From the NCBI RefSeq assembly GCF_901709675.1, contig NC_051101.1:5106501-5170500 (forward strand): 64,000 bases of DNA. Direction: 5' to 3'. This DNA comes from Syngnathus acus. Taxonomy: Eukaryota > Chordata > Actinopteri > Syngnathiformes > Syngnathidae. Within the stretch, counting starts at the first letter, position 1. The number at the start of each line of letters is the position of its first letter. The translations under genes and the position numbers were made by a program. Of the stretch, positions 11,891 to 24,300 are shown piece by piece. A model generated the notes under the pieces. That model saw only the letters and a program-made list of their open reading frames with translations, was not told the origin of the DNA and ran no database searches.

Positions 11891-12999
11891 GAGTCTTTGA
11901 ACTGTTGATCTAGATATTTAAATGATCAGGGGTGTCCACGCATTCTGCAAAGAGGCTAGCTGGTGAGGTAAAAATGCATTGGGCCAATGATTTAGCTTTC
12001 AGTTGCTTTCATTTTTGACACTGTCCATTCATTCCTAGTCACATTGTCGTACTTTTCGTGTTTTGTCTGGTAGTGTCTCCAGAAATTGAATTCATTGAAA
12101 ACAGCCAGTGTCTTGGCAAATAAGGTAGACAGTTGTTTCGTATTTCAGTGAAATGCCAATTTCCACTTGTCCTGGAAGCAACGGCCCTCTGTCAACGTTC
12201 CTTCTCTTTACTACAGTCTCCAATTTAGAAACAGGCTGGAAGGGGTCACACAAGGGTTATGCAGCGAGGGCTGCGTTGAGAAATTCACTCTGACGCCTAA
12301 AGGGACTCTGAGAGCGGTGTGTTCGGTGAGGCAGAGCATGCTCTTAGCGTTGTTTTCTAATGTAATTGAGCACGGCTACGGGTATTCTGCCATCTTCTGG
12401 TGATATATTAAATAGCTGTACACGTGTATTTTCTACTGTGTACGGTACAGGGCTGGCGGCCATAATCATTCATTTCATGCCAGAGGCTGCGGGCCAGTGG
12501 AAATTTGAACGGGCTGCAATCGGCCCCTAGGACAAACTTTGTACATGCCTGTGTTAGGGTATGGATAGAAGCCTTTAGCGATAGACTAGGAGCAAATAAT
12601 CTAATGTGGTTCATAAAATACGTGCACTATATGTTGCATTTTACATCATTTCCTCAATGTTGTTGATTATATTGACAATATTTAGCTATAAAATTCTACA
12701 TATTAGTCTTCTACATCACTTTGATCATAAATACATCCTTCTGTAAACGTAAGACAATGGTGACTTGACAAGTCCAAGTTACATCAACTGCAGGCATAGC
12801 TAGAAAATTGTATGTCATTGTGAGGACTGAGCTATGATTTACTAATTCGAGAACTTGAACAAAAACAGCAGGAAGAAAAGGACCAAACATTGGAAGTTAG
12901 TCACACATAGGGAAGTCTCAAGTAAAGCCCGAATCTCACTGAGAGGGGCAGCTTTGCATGTGTGTGTGCATGTAGTGAATGTTGATTTTTCATCAGGTT

Positions 13000-13250
13000 T
13001 CATTCAAAGTCACATACAATCGCAAAGATCTTTGCCAGCAGTTTCAACGGTTCCAAAGGTTTTCTTGTCGCAACAGAATTACCAACATGTTCAAAGTTTT
13101 CTGGCGTCAAGAAAAGCTTTTTGTGACTGTTTAAAACTGTTGCCGCATGTCTGGTGAACCTCTTCACGACCGTTTGCAACGTTGAACAAACCCTGACGAA
13201 AAAATCAACATTCGGGCATGTGTAAACACTTGCCACCCGCACCACTCAAT
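13000..13250 (+). repeat. Dispersed repeat, copy B
   Basis: Same orientation and block order as the 11560-11890 copy (TTTTCTTGTCGCAACAG, ACATGTTCAAAG, CGACCGTTTGCAACGTTGAAC, then a CACCCGC end). Identity looks low, so the two are old relatives, not a recent duplication. Confidence 0.4.
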
Positions 13251-13458
13251 AAAATATGGGCTTAAGTTTCAAGGCATAACCCTCAAGTCTCACGCAGGTC
13301 AGTCCCAGGTCATGTTTGTCTTGGGGAAGTTGTGTTTAATTGCTTTCGTCTTCTACTTGTATAGTGTGTAAATGAGTGCAATGTAGCGACAATAAATTGA
13401 CTCTAGTAATCTAGTCTAATCCAATGTCAATCTCTTGTGTCCCCATTTTTGGATAGAA

Positions 13459-13587
13459 CAGGAATGTCCAACTCTGTCATTATTAAGCTTCTTCAGAGCT
13501 GATGAACTGAATCAGGTGTGTTGCAGCAGGGAGACATGGGACACAGGCACGACAGCGGCCCTTGAGGACCGCGTTTAGACACCCCTG
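13459..13587 (+). mobile_element. hAT-type miniature element
   Basis: 129 bp bounded by CAGGAATGTCCAACTCTG and, inverted, CAGGGGTGTCTAAACGCG. It contains GCGGCCCTTGAGGACCG near the right end, a hallmark of a widespread fish hAT miniature family. Flanking 8-mers GGATAGAA (left) and GGCTAGAA (right) match at 7 of 8 positions, consistent with the 8-bp target duplication of hAT transposons. Non-coding. Confidence 0.65.
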
Positions 13588-16500
13588 GGCTAGAAGTTAA
13601 TATTCAGAGACATGAAGCCAGCAAAGTACAGGCAAGAGTTGCAAATACACCGTTTTTTATAGAGGCCATGTTTGGGAAACAGGGAAGGAAAGCAATGTGA
13701 CAGATGTCCATGTGCATACCTTTAACTTTGTTCACATTCTATCATGGTATCCATGAATGGCTTTGGGGGAAAGGTGTTGCTGTGCCTCGGAGGCTCAAAG
13801 GCGCACCACAGCTCGGCCCCTGGTCTAATGTGGACGGCCAGGACATTTGCCAGGCTATCACGTTCTGAAGGGGTCCGTCACATTTCTTAATTCATGATCA
13901 AGGTATGGTGTGTTTATTCACATGTCAAAAAAAGTTGGAGAACGGTTATGGCCTCAGAAGACTACTTTGATTAAGGTCCCCTGCCGGGTTCGGCCTTATA
14001 CCAGACTGCGCATGCCAGATCATAGCAGAACCAAGTTTTGTTATGCCTACTATGTATTGTTACATTTTGTTGTGTTTGACTACGGCTGACTAGGTTTCCC
14101 ATCTACACTGTGACTGCCATGGCATTTTATTTTTTTTGAGAGTTCAGAAATTCTGGCCAGGCTTGTCATATTTGCGAATCCCATTCTGACACATTATCCC
14201 TCGACCTTTTCGTCAACAGTGGCTTAAATTATGATTGCCATGGCTGCTGGGAACATAGTGTAATTGTAGCATTAGCAGCACAAAGGCCAGACAGAAGAAG
14301 AGGTTACAGCAAGACTGATCAATATGATTAACTTTTTAGCTGCCCTACAGCTGGCCAAGTCAGGGCATCAAAACATGTGGAAACTGATATATGACAACAA
14401 AATAGCTACAATGGATCATTATTGGGGACTTAACAAGAATGGAGAATGTGGCAGCTTTCAAATGACTCAGATTTAAGTTGTGATGGGTAACACGTGTTTG
14501 ACTAGTACAAAATGACGCTATTAACACCAAAGAGACTGGAGATGTTTTGTTCCATGCCAAGGTCAGTCTTTTCAACATTCTCAGATGCTACACCAATGTA
14601 ATCTCAACATCTTTGATGCTCATCACAGAGGGGTCGATGCCAAATAAGCAGATGCCACATTTTAACAGCACTTAAAACCAATATTGTATTGTAATTTGTT
14701 CTCATCTGCATATGAGCTGCCCTGAGGACTGAAGCCTCCGTACTTTCGCTTCTCCCACATGGTGAGATACATCTGCCACTCATCATTATTTTTTCATTAA
14801 AAAAATATGTATATTTAATACTTTTTGGAGTTCATCACTGGGCTATATTTTGGCTGAAAGTTTGTTATCCTAAATTTCTTTTCCATCTACAATGAGCGAT
14901 CATTTTGAAATGACCCATCATAATCAGTAACAATGAAGCACAAGTCAGATATTAACTATTATATTATATTTAATTTAACTATCAACTAATTTGAATTATT
15001 ACATTTGTTGGTGACTCTGATTCAAGCCACATGATTAAATGATTGCTGAGCAGTGGTACTGGGTGTTTTGTTTGGCAATTTAGTAAAGTGGGGGCACATG
15101 TCAGTCAAGTCCAGGTCAAATACGATGATCAAAACAAACACGATCTGGTTTCCTCACTGGGGAGTCCAAGCTCACCCCTAACCCCTCTAAATTTGAGCTC
15201 TAAAGCCCGAGACTTGAACACAGAATGCCCAAAAGTGCCCTAGGCCTCGGCCTGTACAAAAACATATTCCTGTAATCTAATTTATAAGAAGTCTGGCAAT
15301 GTTTTACTCCCAGGAAGAACTTTGTGTTTTAGTGCTGAGTTGCTTTGTGTCCATGTTTCAGATAGAACTGTAGCAACGACCCCTGTAGACTCACAGAAAA
15401 AACTAAAGCAAGGGGAAGAAAACTCTACTGAAAAGGAGGGAATGGTTGCGAAAGTACACTATTGACATTTATGTGCCCTTAAGCCAAGTAGACAGCCTCC
15501 ATTACTGGTTTTATTTTACAAAACCATGATCCTCTTCCTTAGGGAAAAGGAGATAATTTTCATTTCGACCCCTTAAATACTCCCAAGCTTATGACTTCAG
15601 GCAAGGGGACTCCAGTGAGTCTCAATGCCAACCTCACACATAGAAAAAAGGGTCAGGCATTGGAATCTAATTCTGTTAAGAAGAAGTACTTGGAGCATCC
15701 ATATCTGAAAATAATCCCCCCTCAGCACGCCTGGCCTGAAATTAATGCATTGATAAACACTAACATATGATATTGTACGGAGTACTTCAAGCCATTTGGA
15801 GCAACTCCACTTTTAGCTTGGGTTACAATTGATTTTTCAGGGAAACTGAAATGATCATGCGGTCTTTTCTTTAACGACTCAGATGTGAGGTGGAAAGATT
15901 TTCAGAGTTACTTCCAAATACTCAAAACAATCTCTTAAACTGCTTGTGATGGGTTCTTATGGGACAAATAATAAATAGGACTGAAGAATCTACTTAAAGA
16001 GTAATATTCTCAAAGGACAAACTCTTGCGGAAGACATAATTGCTGTAAATAAATGTTAGATTTCAAACATGGATGAAAAGGCCAAATTCGCCCATTTTGA
16101 AATCTTTTGCATACTTGTAAATAAATCTAGTATCGAGTATTTTACTGGGCCATGAACCAGCCGTAGCCCTAGAGATACCAGGGTTTAAGATGCTTGCTTA
16201 GGACTCTCTGTGCTTGCTCCAATCCTCTTCTCCAGTAATCCCCCTCTCACATCAGAGACATTCACCTTCAAAAGTTTGAAGATAACCAGTTCCGTGTTTG
16301 CTTAAGTATGCAAATTGCCCGGTGTTTTGCTTGAAAAAAATCCTTTCTACATGGCATTATCTGGCACCGCACATCTCAGCAATGATAATGAGTATCGGAC
16401 TGAAACCGATAAACAGTTGACTACCCTAATTACTGTCATCTGGATCTCAGACCACCAGATACAAACTTTGAAAACCCCTTTCGTGCAGAAACAAGCATTT

Positions 16501-17390
16501 CTATTATAAGTATATATAACCTTTAAAATGCATGCAGCTCTCTAACATCTGACAATAATTCGAGATTTGAAAGAAAAATGTACATATATAGCAAATGTGG
16601 CTCCAACCCTTTTGAAGGGTCCAGTGAACTGTAGACAGCAGGCTTGAATACAATACCCATATCTTGCTATTACAGTAATCAGTAAATAGATGGGTGCCAC
16701 TTTTCTCAAGGGTTCATCAAGACAAAAGCAGCCCCCTGGAGTATCATTTTACGTCAATCTTTCTATGGTCTGTAAAACTTCTCTTTACCTCTGTTACCAC
16801 AAGGTTTTTAAAAGCCTTTGTAAGAAACTTAAAAAGAAACTAAGTGTCCCGGCTTGAAACGGGACAATTTGAGGAAAATGATTGAAGACCATTACAGGTA
16901 ATGTATTGAAGGTCCTGGTAAATATTTTTGGAACCATCTACCTTACGAGGCCTCCTTGTTGGATGAATAAGGTCAATGAAAGTGCATTTATACTACCAAT
17001 GAAGATGTACTTTTTTTTTTTTAAGTTACATGGTAGAAAAGATTGTTGGGGTATACAACTCTTTCTATTTAGAGTATGTGCCATGTGCCATCATTTTAAG
17101 GGCTTTGATACCTTTTCGTAAATTCTCTCCTTATATATATATATATTAACGTCAGTGCCTCCCCAGTCATGAACCTCACCTGCACGTACTTGTATTCTTA
17201 TATTGTGAATGTGCAATTATTACAATAATATTCTAAATAAGGAATGACCGATTTGAATTTAATTTTGTTTAACCCTAATCCTAATTTAAAAAAAAAAAAA
17301 AGTAGAATTAAATCCCCCGAAAAAACTACCTAAAAAAATCTAAATAAACCTACCAACCTAAATTCAATCGGACGCAATGCTAGGTATAGC
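13588..17390. other. Intergenic, nothing recognised
   Basis: About 3.8 kb of AT-rich sequence with no exon or transposon signature I can support. A short TA run lies at about 17133-17146 and an A-run at about 17287-17300. Confidence 0.4.
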
Positions 17391-18365
17391 AACCAGGGGG
17401 TGCCCGAGGGTGACCGGACGGCGTGGCGGCCATTTTGGAAAAATCATGGTACCGTGAGTGTAATGGACACCCAAAATAAGGACCTTCAGGTAAGAGCGGA
17501 TACCAATAAAAGGTGTTGTGGAGATTGCAGTGTTCCTAAGAGATCACAGCAAATGGGACACACTGCCATTGGGATCCCCAGATGTCAAAACTAAAGTCCA
17601 ATAGTAAAATGAAATGTGATAGTTAGATGTTTGAATTAAAATAGAAGTACAATACCAATAAACAGGAATTGACAAAATAAAATTGACAGCTGAACATTAA
17701 AATCAATGAGACCAAAAGTGTAGGGGATAAAAAAAAAAGAAGCAAGATAGTGAAAGGTATGAAATGGATAAGCAACTTTTGTACTCAACAGGTACAAAGG
17801 ACGCAGCCATATTTGAAGACACACTACTCAGGGTTGAGAATATTAAAATAGCTTTTGACTAATTATCGGAAATCCAATAAAGCCACGCTCAGGGCCGCTC
17901 AAAAGTATATCCAAATTACCTGGAGTAACTGCTGGAGAATGAGAGGTAGTACACAAGGTATCCACAAGAGGGAGCAACCAGGAATTTGAATAAATTGGAA
18001 CCGTGAGTGTAGGAACCTTCTGAAATAGTGACCCTCTGGCGACAACAACAACAGGTTGGCCTTCCCTGGGGCCTTGCGGTGTATGAAGCACAGGGAAGTG
18101 GAAGGAATTAAATCCTTAGGTCGTGCGTTGTAATGGGACAAAGAAGATTGCTCAAGAAGATAGGAGCATACTTTTATAGGCTGGATCTAACTCTGATCAG
18201 GGTGGATTGAACCTGAGCTCTTTTGCCTTGAGTGGCTTGACCTGGATACCTAGCGGTGTTAACGAAGGGTCAAGGGGACTCAGGATGTAAGTGCTCAGGG
18301 GCTTGACCTGGATACCTAGCGGTGTTAACGAAGGGTCAAGGGGACTCAGGATGTAAGTGCTCAGG
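17391..18365 (+). repeat. Decayed left flank of the 672-bp satellite array
   Basis: 18062-18300 aligns in order with the satellite unit: TTCCCTGG, GAAGCACAG, CCTTAGGTCGTGCGTTG, AAGAAGATTGCTCAAGAAGA, then after an internal deletion CTCTGATC, AGTGGCTTGACCTGG and TAGCGGTGTTAACGAAGGG. Divergence is far higher than between the main units. The sequence CCGTGAGTGTA occurs at both about 17450 and 18001, so further degenerate repetition may extend left to about 17440. Confidence 0.65.
18234..18365 (+). repeat. 66-bp tandem duplication at the array edge
   Basis: Two essentially identical 66-bp copies (18234-18299 and 18300-18365) of the unit segment GGCTTGACCTGG...GTGCTCAG. The second copy joins directly to the first regular 672-bp unit. 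Confidence 0.9.
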
Positions 18366-21300
18366 GGCTCCAGTGCTCTTGAACCTTAATCAGAGGAGAA
18401 AGGCAGCGGTTCACCGCGGCTGGCCTACTCTGATCGGGGAGGATCGATCCCCAGCTCTTCTGCCCTGAGTGGCTTGACCTGGATACCTAGCGGTGTTAAC
18501 GAAGGGTCAATGCGACTCAGGGGGTACGTATGCGGCCCCCCTGGGTTCCGACTCTAGGAACAATGCACGCAGGGTGTGGTGGTCCGGAGCGGAAGGACCT
18601 TAATCGAGGCTCAGTCTTCTATGAGGGTTAGCCTCGCTCATGCAACAGCACATTGCACCACACACGTTAATGTTGGACCCTAAATGGCCAATTGGCACAG
18701 GTTCCAAATTCTTACCCCTAATACTCACATCCCCTAGTCCAGCTTAGGTGACTAGGCCGAGGATGCACCGGGACCTAGGCGATGTAGAGTAGGGTTTCTT
18801 TTTCAGCCATTCCCTCCACAGGTATTGCAGTACAGGTGAGTTCCCTCTAGGTACTTTGTTTGACTTCCCTGGAGCCTCGCGATGTAGGAAGCACAGCAAA
18901 GTTGGAGGAATGGCTCCAGCATCTCCTTAGGTCGTGCGTTGGCATGGGAGAAAGAAGATTGCTCAAGAAGAAAGAAGCTTTTTTTTGTAGGTACAATCGG
19001 GAGGTGAGCACTGGGGAGGCACTGCTTAGTCAGGGCTGGCTCCAGTGCTCTTGAACCCTGATCAGAGGAGAAAGGCAGCGGTTCACCGCGGCTGGCCTAC
19101 TCTGATCGGGGAGGATCGATCCCCAGCTCTTCTGCCCTGAGTGGCTTGACCTGGATACCTAGCGGTGTTAACGAAGGGTCAATGCGACTCAGGGGGTACG
19201 TATGCGGCCCCCCTGGGTTCCGACTCTAGGAACAATGCACGCAGGGTGTGGTGGTCCGGAGCGGAAGGACCTTAATCGAGGCTCAGTCTTCTATGAGGGT
19301 TAGCCTCGCTCATGCAACAGCACATTGCACCACACACGTTAATGTTGGACCCTAAATGGCCAATTGGCACAGGTTCCAAATTCTTACCCCTAATACTCAC
19401 ATCCCCTAGTCCAGCTTAGGTGACTAGGCCGAGGATGCACCGGGACCTAGGCGATGTAGAGTAGGGTTTCTTTTTCAGCCATTCCCTCCACAGGTATTGC
19501 AGTACAGGTGAGTTCCCTCTAGGTACTTTGTTTGACTTCCCTGGAGCCTCGCGATGTAGGAAGCACAGCAAAGTTGGAGGAATGGCTCCAGCATCTCCTT
19601 AGGTCATGCGTTGACATGGGAGAAAGAAGATTGCTCAAGAAGAAAGAAGCTTTTTTTTGTAGGTACAACCGGGAGGTGAGCACTGGGGAGGCACTGCTTA
19701 GTCAGGGCTGGCTCCAGTGCTCTTGAACCCTGATCAGAGGAGAAAGGCAGCGGTTCACCGCGGCTGGCCTACTCTGATCGGGGAGGATCGATCCCCAGCT
19801 CTTCTGCCCTGAGTGGCTTGACCTGGATACCTAGCGGTGTTAACGAAGGGTCAATGCGACTCAGGGGGTACGTATGCGGCCCCCCTGGGTTCCGACTCTA
19901 GGAACAATGCACGCAGGGTGTGGTGGTCCGGAGCGGAAGGACCTTAATCGAGGCTCAGTCTTCTATGAGGGTTAGCCTCGCTCATGCAACAGCACATTGC
20001 ACCACACACGTTAATGTTGGACCCTAAATGGCCAATTGGCACAGGTTCCAAATTCTTACCCCTAATACTCACATCCCCTAGTCCAGCTTAGGTGACTAGG
20101 CCGAGGATGCACCGGGACCTAGGCGATGTAGAGTAGGGTTTCTTTTTCAGCCATTCCCTCCACAGGTATTGCAGTACAGGTGAGTTCCCTCTAGGTACTT
20201 TGTTTGACTTCCCTGGAGCCTCGCGATGTAGGAAGCACAGCAAAGTTGGAGGAATGGCTCCAGCATCTCCTTAGGTCGTGCGTTGGCATGGGAGAAAGAA
20301 GATTGCTCAAGAAGAAAGAAGCTTTTTTTTGTAGGTACAACCGGGAGGTGAGCACTGGGGAGGCACTGCTTAGTCAGGGCTGGCTCCAGTGCTCTTGAAC
20401 CCTGATCAGAGGAGAAAGGCAGCGGTTCACCGCGGCTGGCCTACTCTGATCGGGGAGGATCGATCCCCAGCTCTTCTGCCCTGAGTGGCTTGACCTGGAT
20501 ACCTAGCGGTGTTAACGAAGGGTCAATGCGACTCAGGGGGTACGTATGCGGCCCCCCTGGGTTCCGACTCTAGGAACAATGCACGCAGGGTGTGGTGGTC
20601 CTGAGCGGAAGGACCTTAATCGAGGCTCAGTCTTCTATGAGGGTTAGCCTCGCTCATGCAACAGCACATTGCACCACACACGTTAATGTTGGACCCTAAA
20701 TGGCCAATTGGCACAGGTTCCAAATTCTTACCCCTAATACTCACATCCCCTAGTCCAGCTTAGGTGACTAGGCCGAGGATGCATCGGGACCTAGGCGATG
20801 TAGAGTAGGGTTTCTTTTTCAGCCATTCCCTCCACAGGTATTGCAGTACAGGTGAGTTCCCTCTAGGTACTTTGTTTGACTTCCCTGGAGCCTCGCGATG
20901 TAGGAAGCACAGCAAAGTTGGAGGAATGGCTCCAGCATCTCCTTAGGTCGTGCGTTGGCATGGGAGAAAGAAGATTGCTCAAGAAGAAAGAAGCTTTTTT
21001 TTGTAGGTACAACCGGGAGGTGAGCACTGGGGAGGCACTGCTTAGTCAGGGCTGGCTCCAGTGCTCTTGAACCCTGATCAGAGGAGAAAGGCAGCGGTTC
21101 ACCGCGGCTGGCCTACTCTGATCGGGAAGGATCGATCCCCAGCTCTTCTGCCCTGAGTGGCTTGACCTGGATACCTAGCGGTGTTAACGAAGGGTCAATG
21201 CGACTCAGGGGGTACGTATGCGGCCCCCCTGGGTTCCGACTCTAGGAACAATGCACGCAGGGTGTGGTGGTCCGGAGCGGAAGGACCTTAATCGAGGCTC

Positions 21301-24300
21301 AGTCTTCTATGAGGGTTAGCCTCGCTCATGCAACAGCACATTGCACCACACACGTTAATGTTGGACCCTAAATGGCCAATTGGCACAGGTTCCAAATTCT
21401 TACCCCTAATACTCACATCCCCTAGTCCAGCTTAGGTGACTAGGCCGAGGATGCACCGGGACCTAGGCGATGTAGAGTAGGGTTTCTTTTTCAGCCATTC
21501 CCTCCACAGGTATTGCAGTACAGGTGAGTTCCCTCTAGGTACTTTGTTTGACTTCCCTGGAGCCTCGCGATGTAGGAAGCACAGCAAAGTTGGAGGAATG
21601 GCTCCAGCATCTTCTTAGGTCGTGCGTTGACATGGGAGAAAGACGATTGCTCAAGAAGAAAGAAGCTTTTTTTTGTAGGTACAACCGGGAGGTGAGCACT
21701 GGGGAGGCACTGCTTAGTCAGGGCTGGCTCCAGTGCTCTTGAACCCTGATCAGCGGAGAAAGGCAGCGGTTCACCGCGGCTGGCCTACTCTGATCGGGGA
21801 GGATCGATCCCCAGCTCTTCTGCCCTGAGTGGCTTGACCTGGATACCTAGCGGTGTTAACGAAGGGTCAATGCGACTCAGGGGGTACGTATGCGGCCCCC
21901 CTGGGTTCCGACTCTAGGAACAATGCACGCAGGGTGTGGTGGTCCGGAGCGGAAGGACCTTAATCGAGGCTCAGTCTTCTATGAGGGTTAGCCTCGCTCA
22001 TGCAACAGCACATTGCACCACACACGTTAATGTTGGACCCTAAATGGCCAATTGGCACAGGTTCCAAATTCTTACCCCTAATACTCACATCCCCTAGTCC
22101 AGCTTAGGTGACTAGGCCGAGGATGCACCGGGACCTAGGCGATGTAGAGTAGGGTTTCTTTTTCAGCCATTCCCTCCATAGGTATTGCAGTACAGGTGAG
22201 TTCCCTCTAGATACTTTGTTTGACTTCCCTGGAGCCTCGCGATGTAGGAAGCACAGCAAAGTTGGAGGAATGGCTCCAGCATCTCCTTAGGTCGTGCGTT
22301 GGCATGGGAGAAAGAAGATTGCTCAAGAAGAAAGAAGCTTTTTCTTGTAGGTACAACCGGGAGGTGAGCACTGGGGAGGCACTGCTTAGTCAGGGCTGGC
22401 TCCAGTGCTCTTGAACCCTGATCAGAGGAGAAAGGCAGCGGTTCACCGCGACTGGCCTACTCTGATCGGGGAGGATCGATCACCATCTCTTCTGCCCTGA
22501 GTGGCTTGACCTGGATACCTAGCGGTGTTAACGAAGGGTCAATGCGACTCAGGGGGTACGTATGCGGCCCCCCTGGGTTCCGACTCTAGGAACAATGCAC
22601 GCAGGGTGTGGTGGTCCTGAGCGGAAGGACCTTAATCGAGGCTCAGTCTTCTATGAGGGTTAGCCTCGCTCATGCAACAGCACATTGCACCACACGCGTT
22701 AATGTTGGACCCTAAATGGCCAATTGGCACAGGTTCCAAATTCTTACCCCTAATACTCACATCCCCTAGTCCAGCTTAGGTGACTAGGCCGAGGATGCAC
22801 CGGGACCTAGGCGATGTAGAGTAGGGTTTCTTTTTCAGCCATTCCCTCCACAGGTATTGCAGTACAGGTGAGTTCCCTCTAGGTACTTTGTTTGACTTCC
22901 CTGGAGCCTCGCGATGTAGGAAGCACAGCAAAGTTGGAGGAATGGCTCCAGCATCTCCTTAGGTCATGCGTTGACATGGGAGAAAGAAGATTGCTCAAGA
23001 AGAAAGAAGCTTTTTTTTGTAGGTACAACCGGGAGGTGAGCACTGGGGAGGCACTGCTTAGTCAGGGCTGGCTCCAGTGCTCTTGAACCTTGATCAGAGG
23101 AGAAAGGCAGCGGTTCACCGCGGCTGGCCTACTCTGATCGGGGAGGATCGATCACCAGCTCTTCTGCCCTGAGTGGCTTGACCTGGATACCTAGCGGTGT
23201 TAACGAAGGGTCAATGCGACTCAGGGGGTACGTATGCGGCCCCCCTGGGTTCCGACTCTAGGAACAATGCACGCAGGGTGTGGTGGTCCGGAGCGGAAGG
23301 ACCTTAATCGAGGCTCAGTCTTCTATGAGGGTTAGCCTCGCTCATGCAACAGCACATTGCACCACACACGTTAATGTTGGACCCTAAATGGCCAATTGGC
23401 ACAGGTTCCAAATTCTTACCCCTAATACTCACATCCCCTAGTCCAGCTTAGGTGACTAGGCCGAGGATGCACCGGGACCTAGGCGATGTAGAGTAGGGTT
23501 TCTTTTTCAGCCATTCCCTCCACAGGTATTGCAGTACAGGTGAGTTCCCTCTAGATACTTTGTTTGACTTCCCTGGAGCCTCGCGATGTAGGAAGCACAG
23601 CAAAGTTGGAGGAATGGCTCCAGCATCTCCTTAGGTCGTGCGTTGGCATGGGAGAAAGAAGATTGCTCAAGAAGAAAGAAGCTTTTTTTTGTAGGTACAA
23701 CCGGGAGGTGAGCACTGGGGAGGCACTGCTTAGTCAGGGCTGGCTCCAGTGCTCTTGAACCCTGATCAGAGGAGAAAGGCAGCGGTTCACCGCGGCTGGC
23801 CTACTCTGATCGGGGAGGATCGATCCCCAGCTCTTCTGCCCTGAGTGGCTTGACCTGGATACCTAGCGGTGTTAACGAAGGGTCAATGCGACTCAGGGGG
23901 TACGTATGCGGCCCCCCTGGGTTCCGACTCTAGGAACAATGCACGCAGGGTGTGGTGGTCCGGAGCGGAAGGACCTTAATCGAGGCTCAGTCTTCTATGA
24001 GGGTTAGCCTCGCTCATGCAACAGCACATTGCACCACACACGTTAATGTTGGACCCTAAATGGCCAATTGGCACAGGTTCCAAATTCTTACCCCTAATAC
24101 TCACATCCCCTAGTCCAGCTTAGGTGACTAGGCCGAGGATGCACCGGGACCTAGGCGATGTAGAGTAGGGTTTCTTTTTCAGCCATTCCCTCCACAGGTA
24201 TTGCAGTACAGGTGAGTTCCCTCTAGGTACTTTGTTTGACTTCCCTGGAGCCTCGCGATGTAGGAAGCACAGCAAAGTTGGAGGAATGGCTCCAGCATCT

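Noticed and set aside
18860-19054. 64-codon open frame repeated in every 672-bp unit (MTSLEPRDVG...)
   Set aside because: It begins at TTG, has no ATG, resembles no family and is identical between units only because the whole unit is homogenised. Kept as satellite, not CDS.
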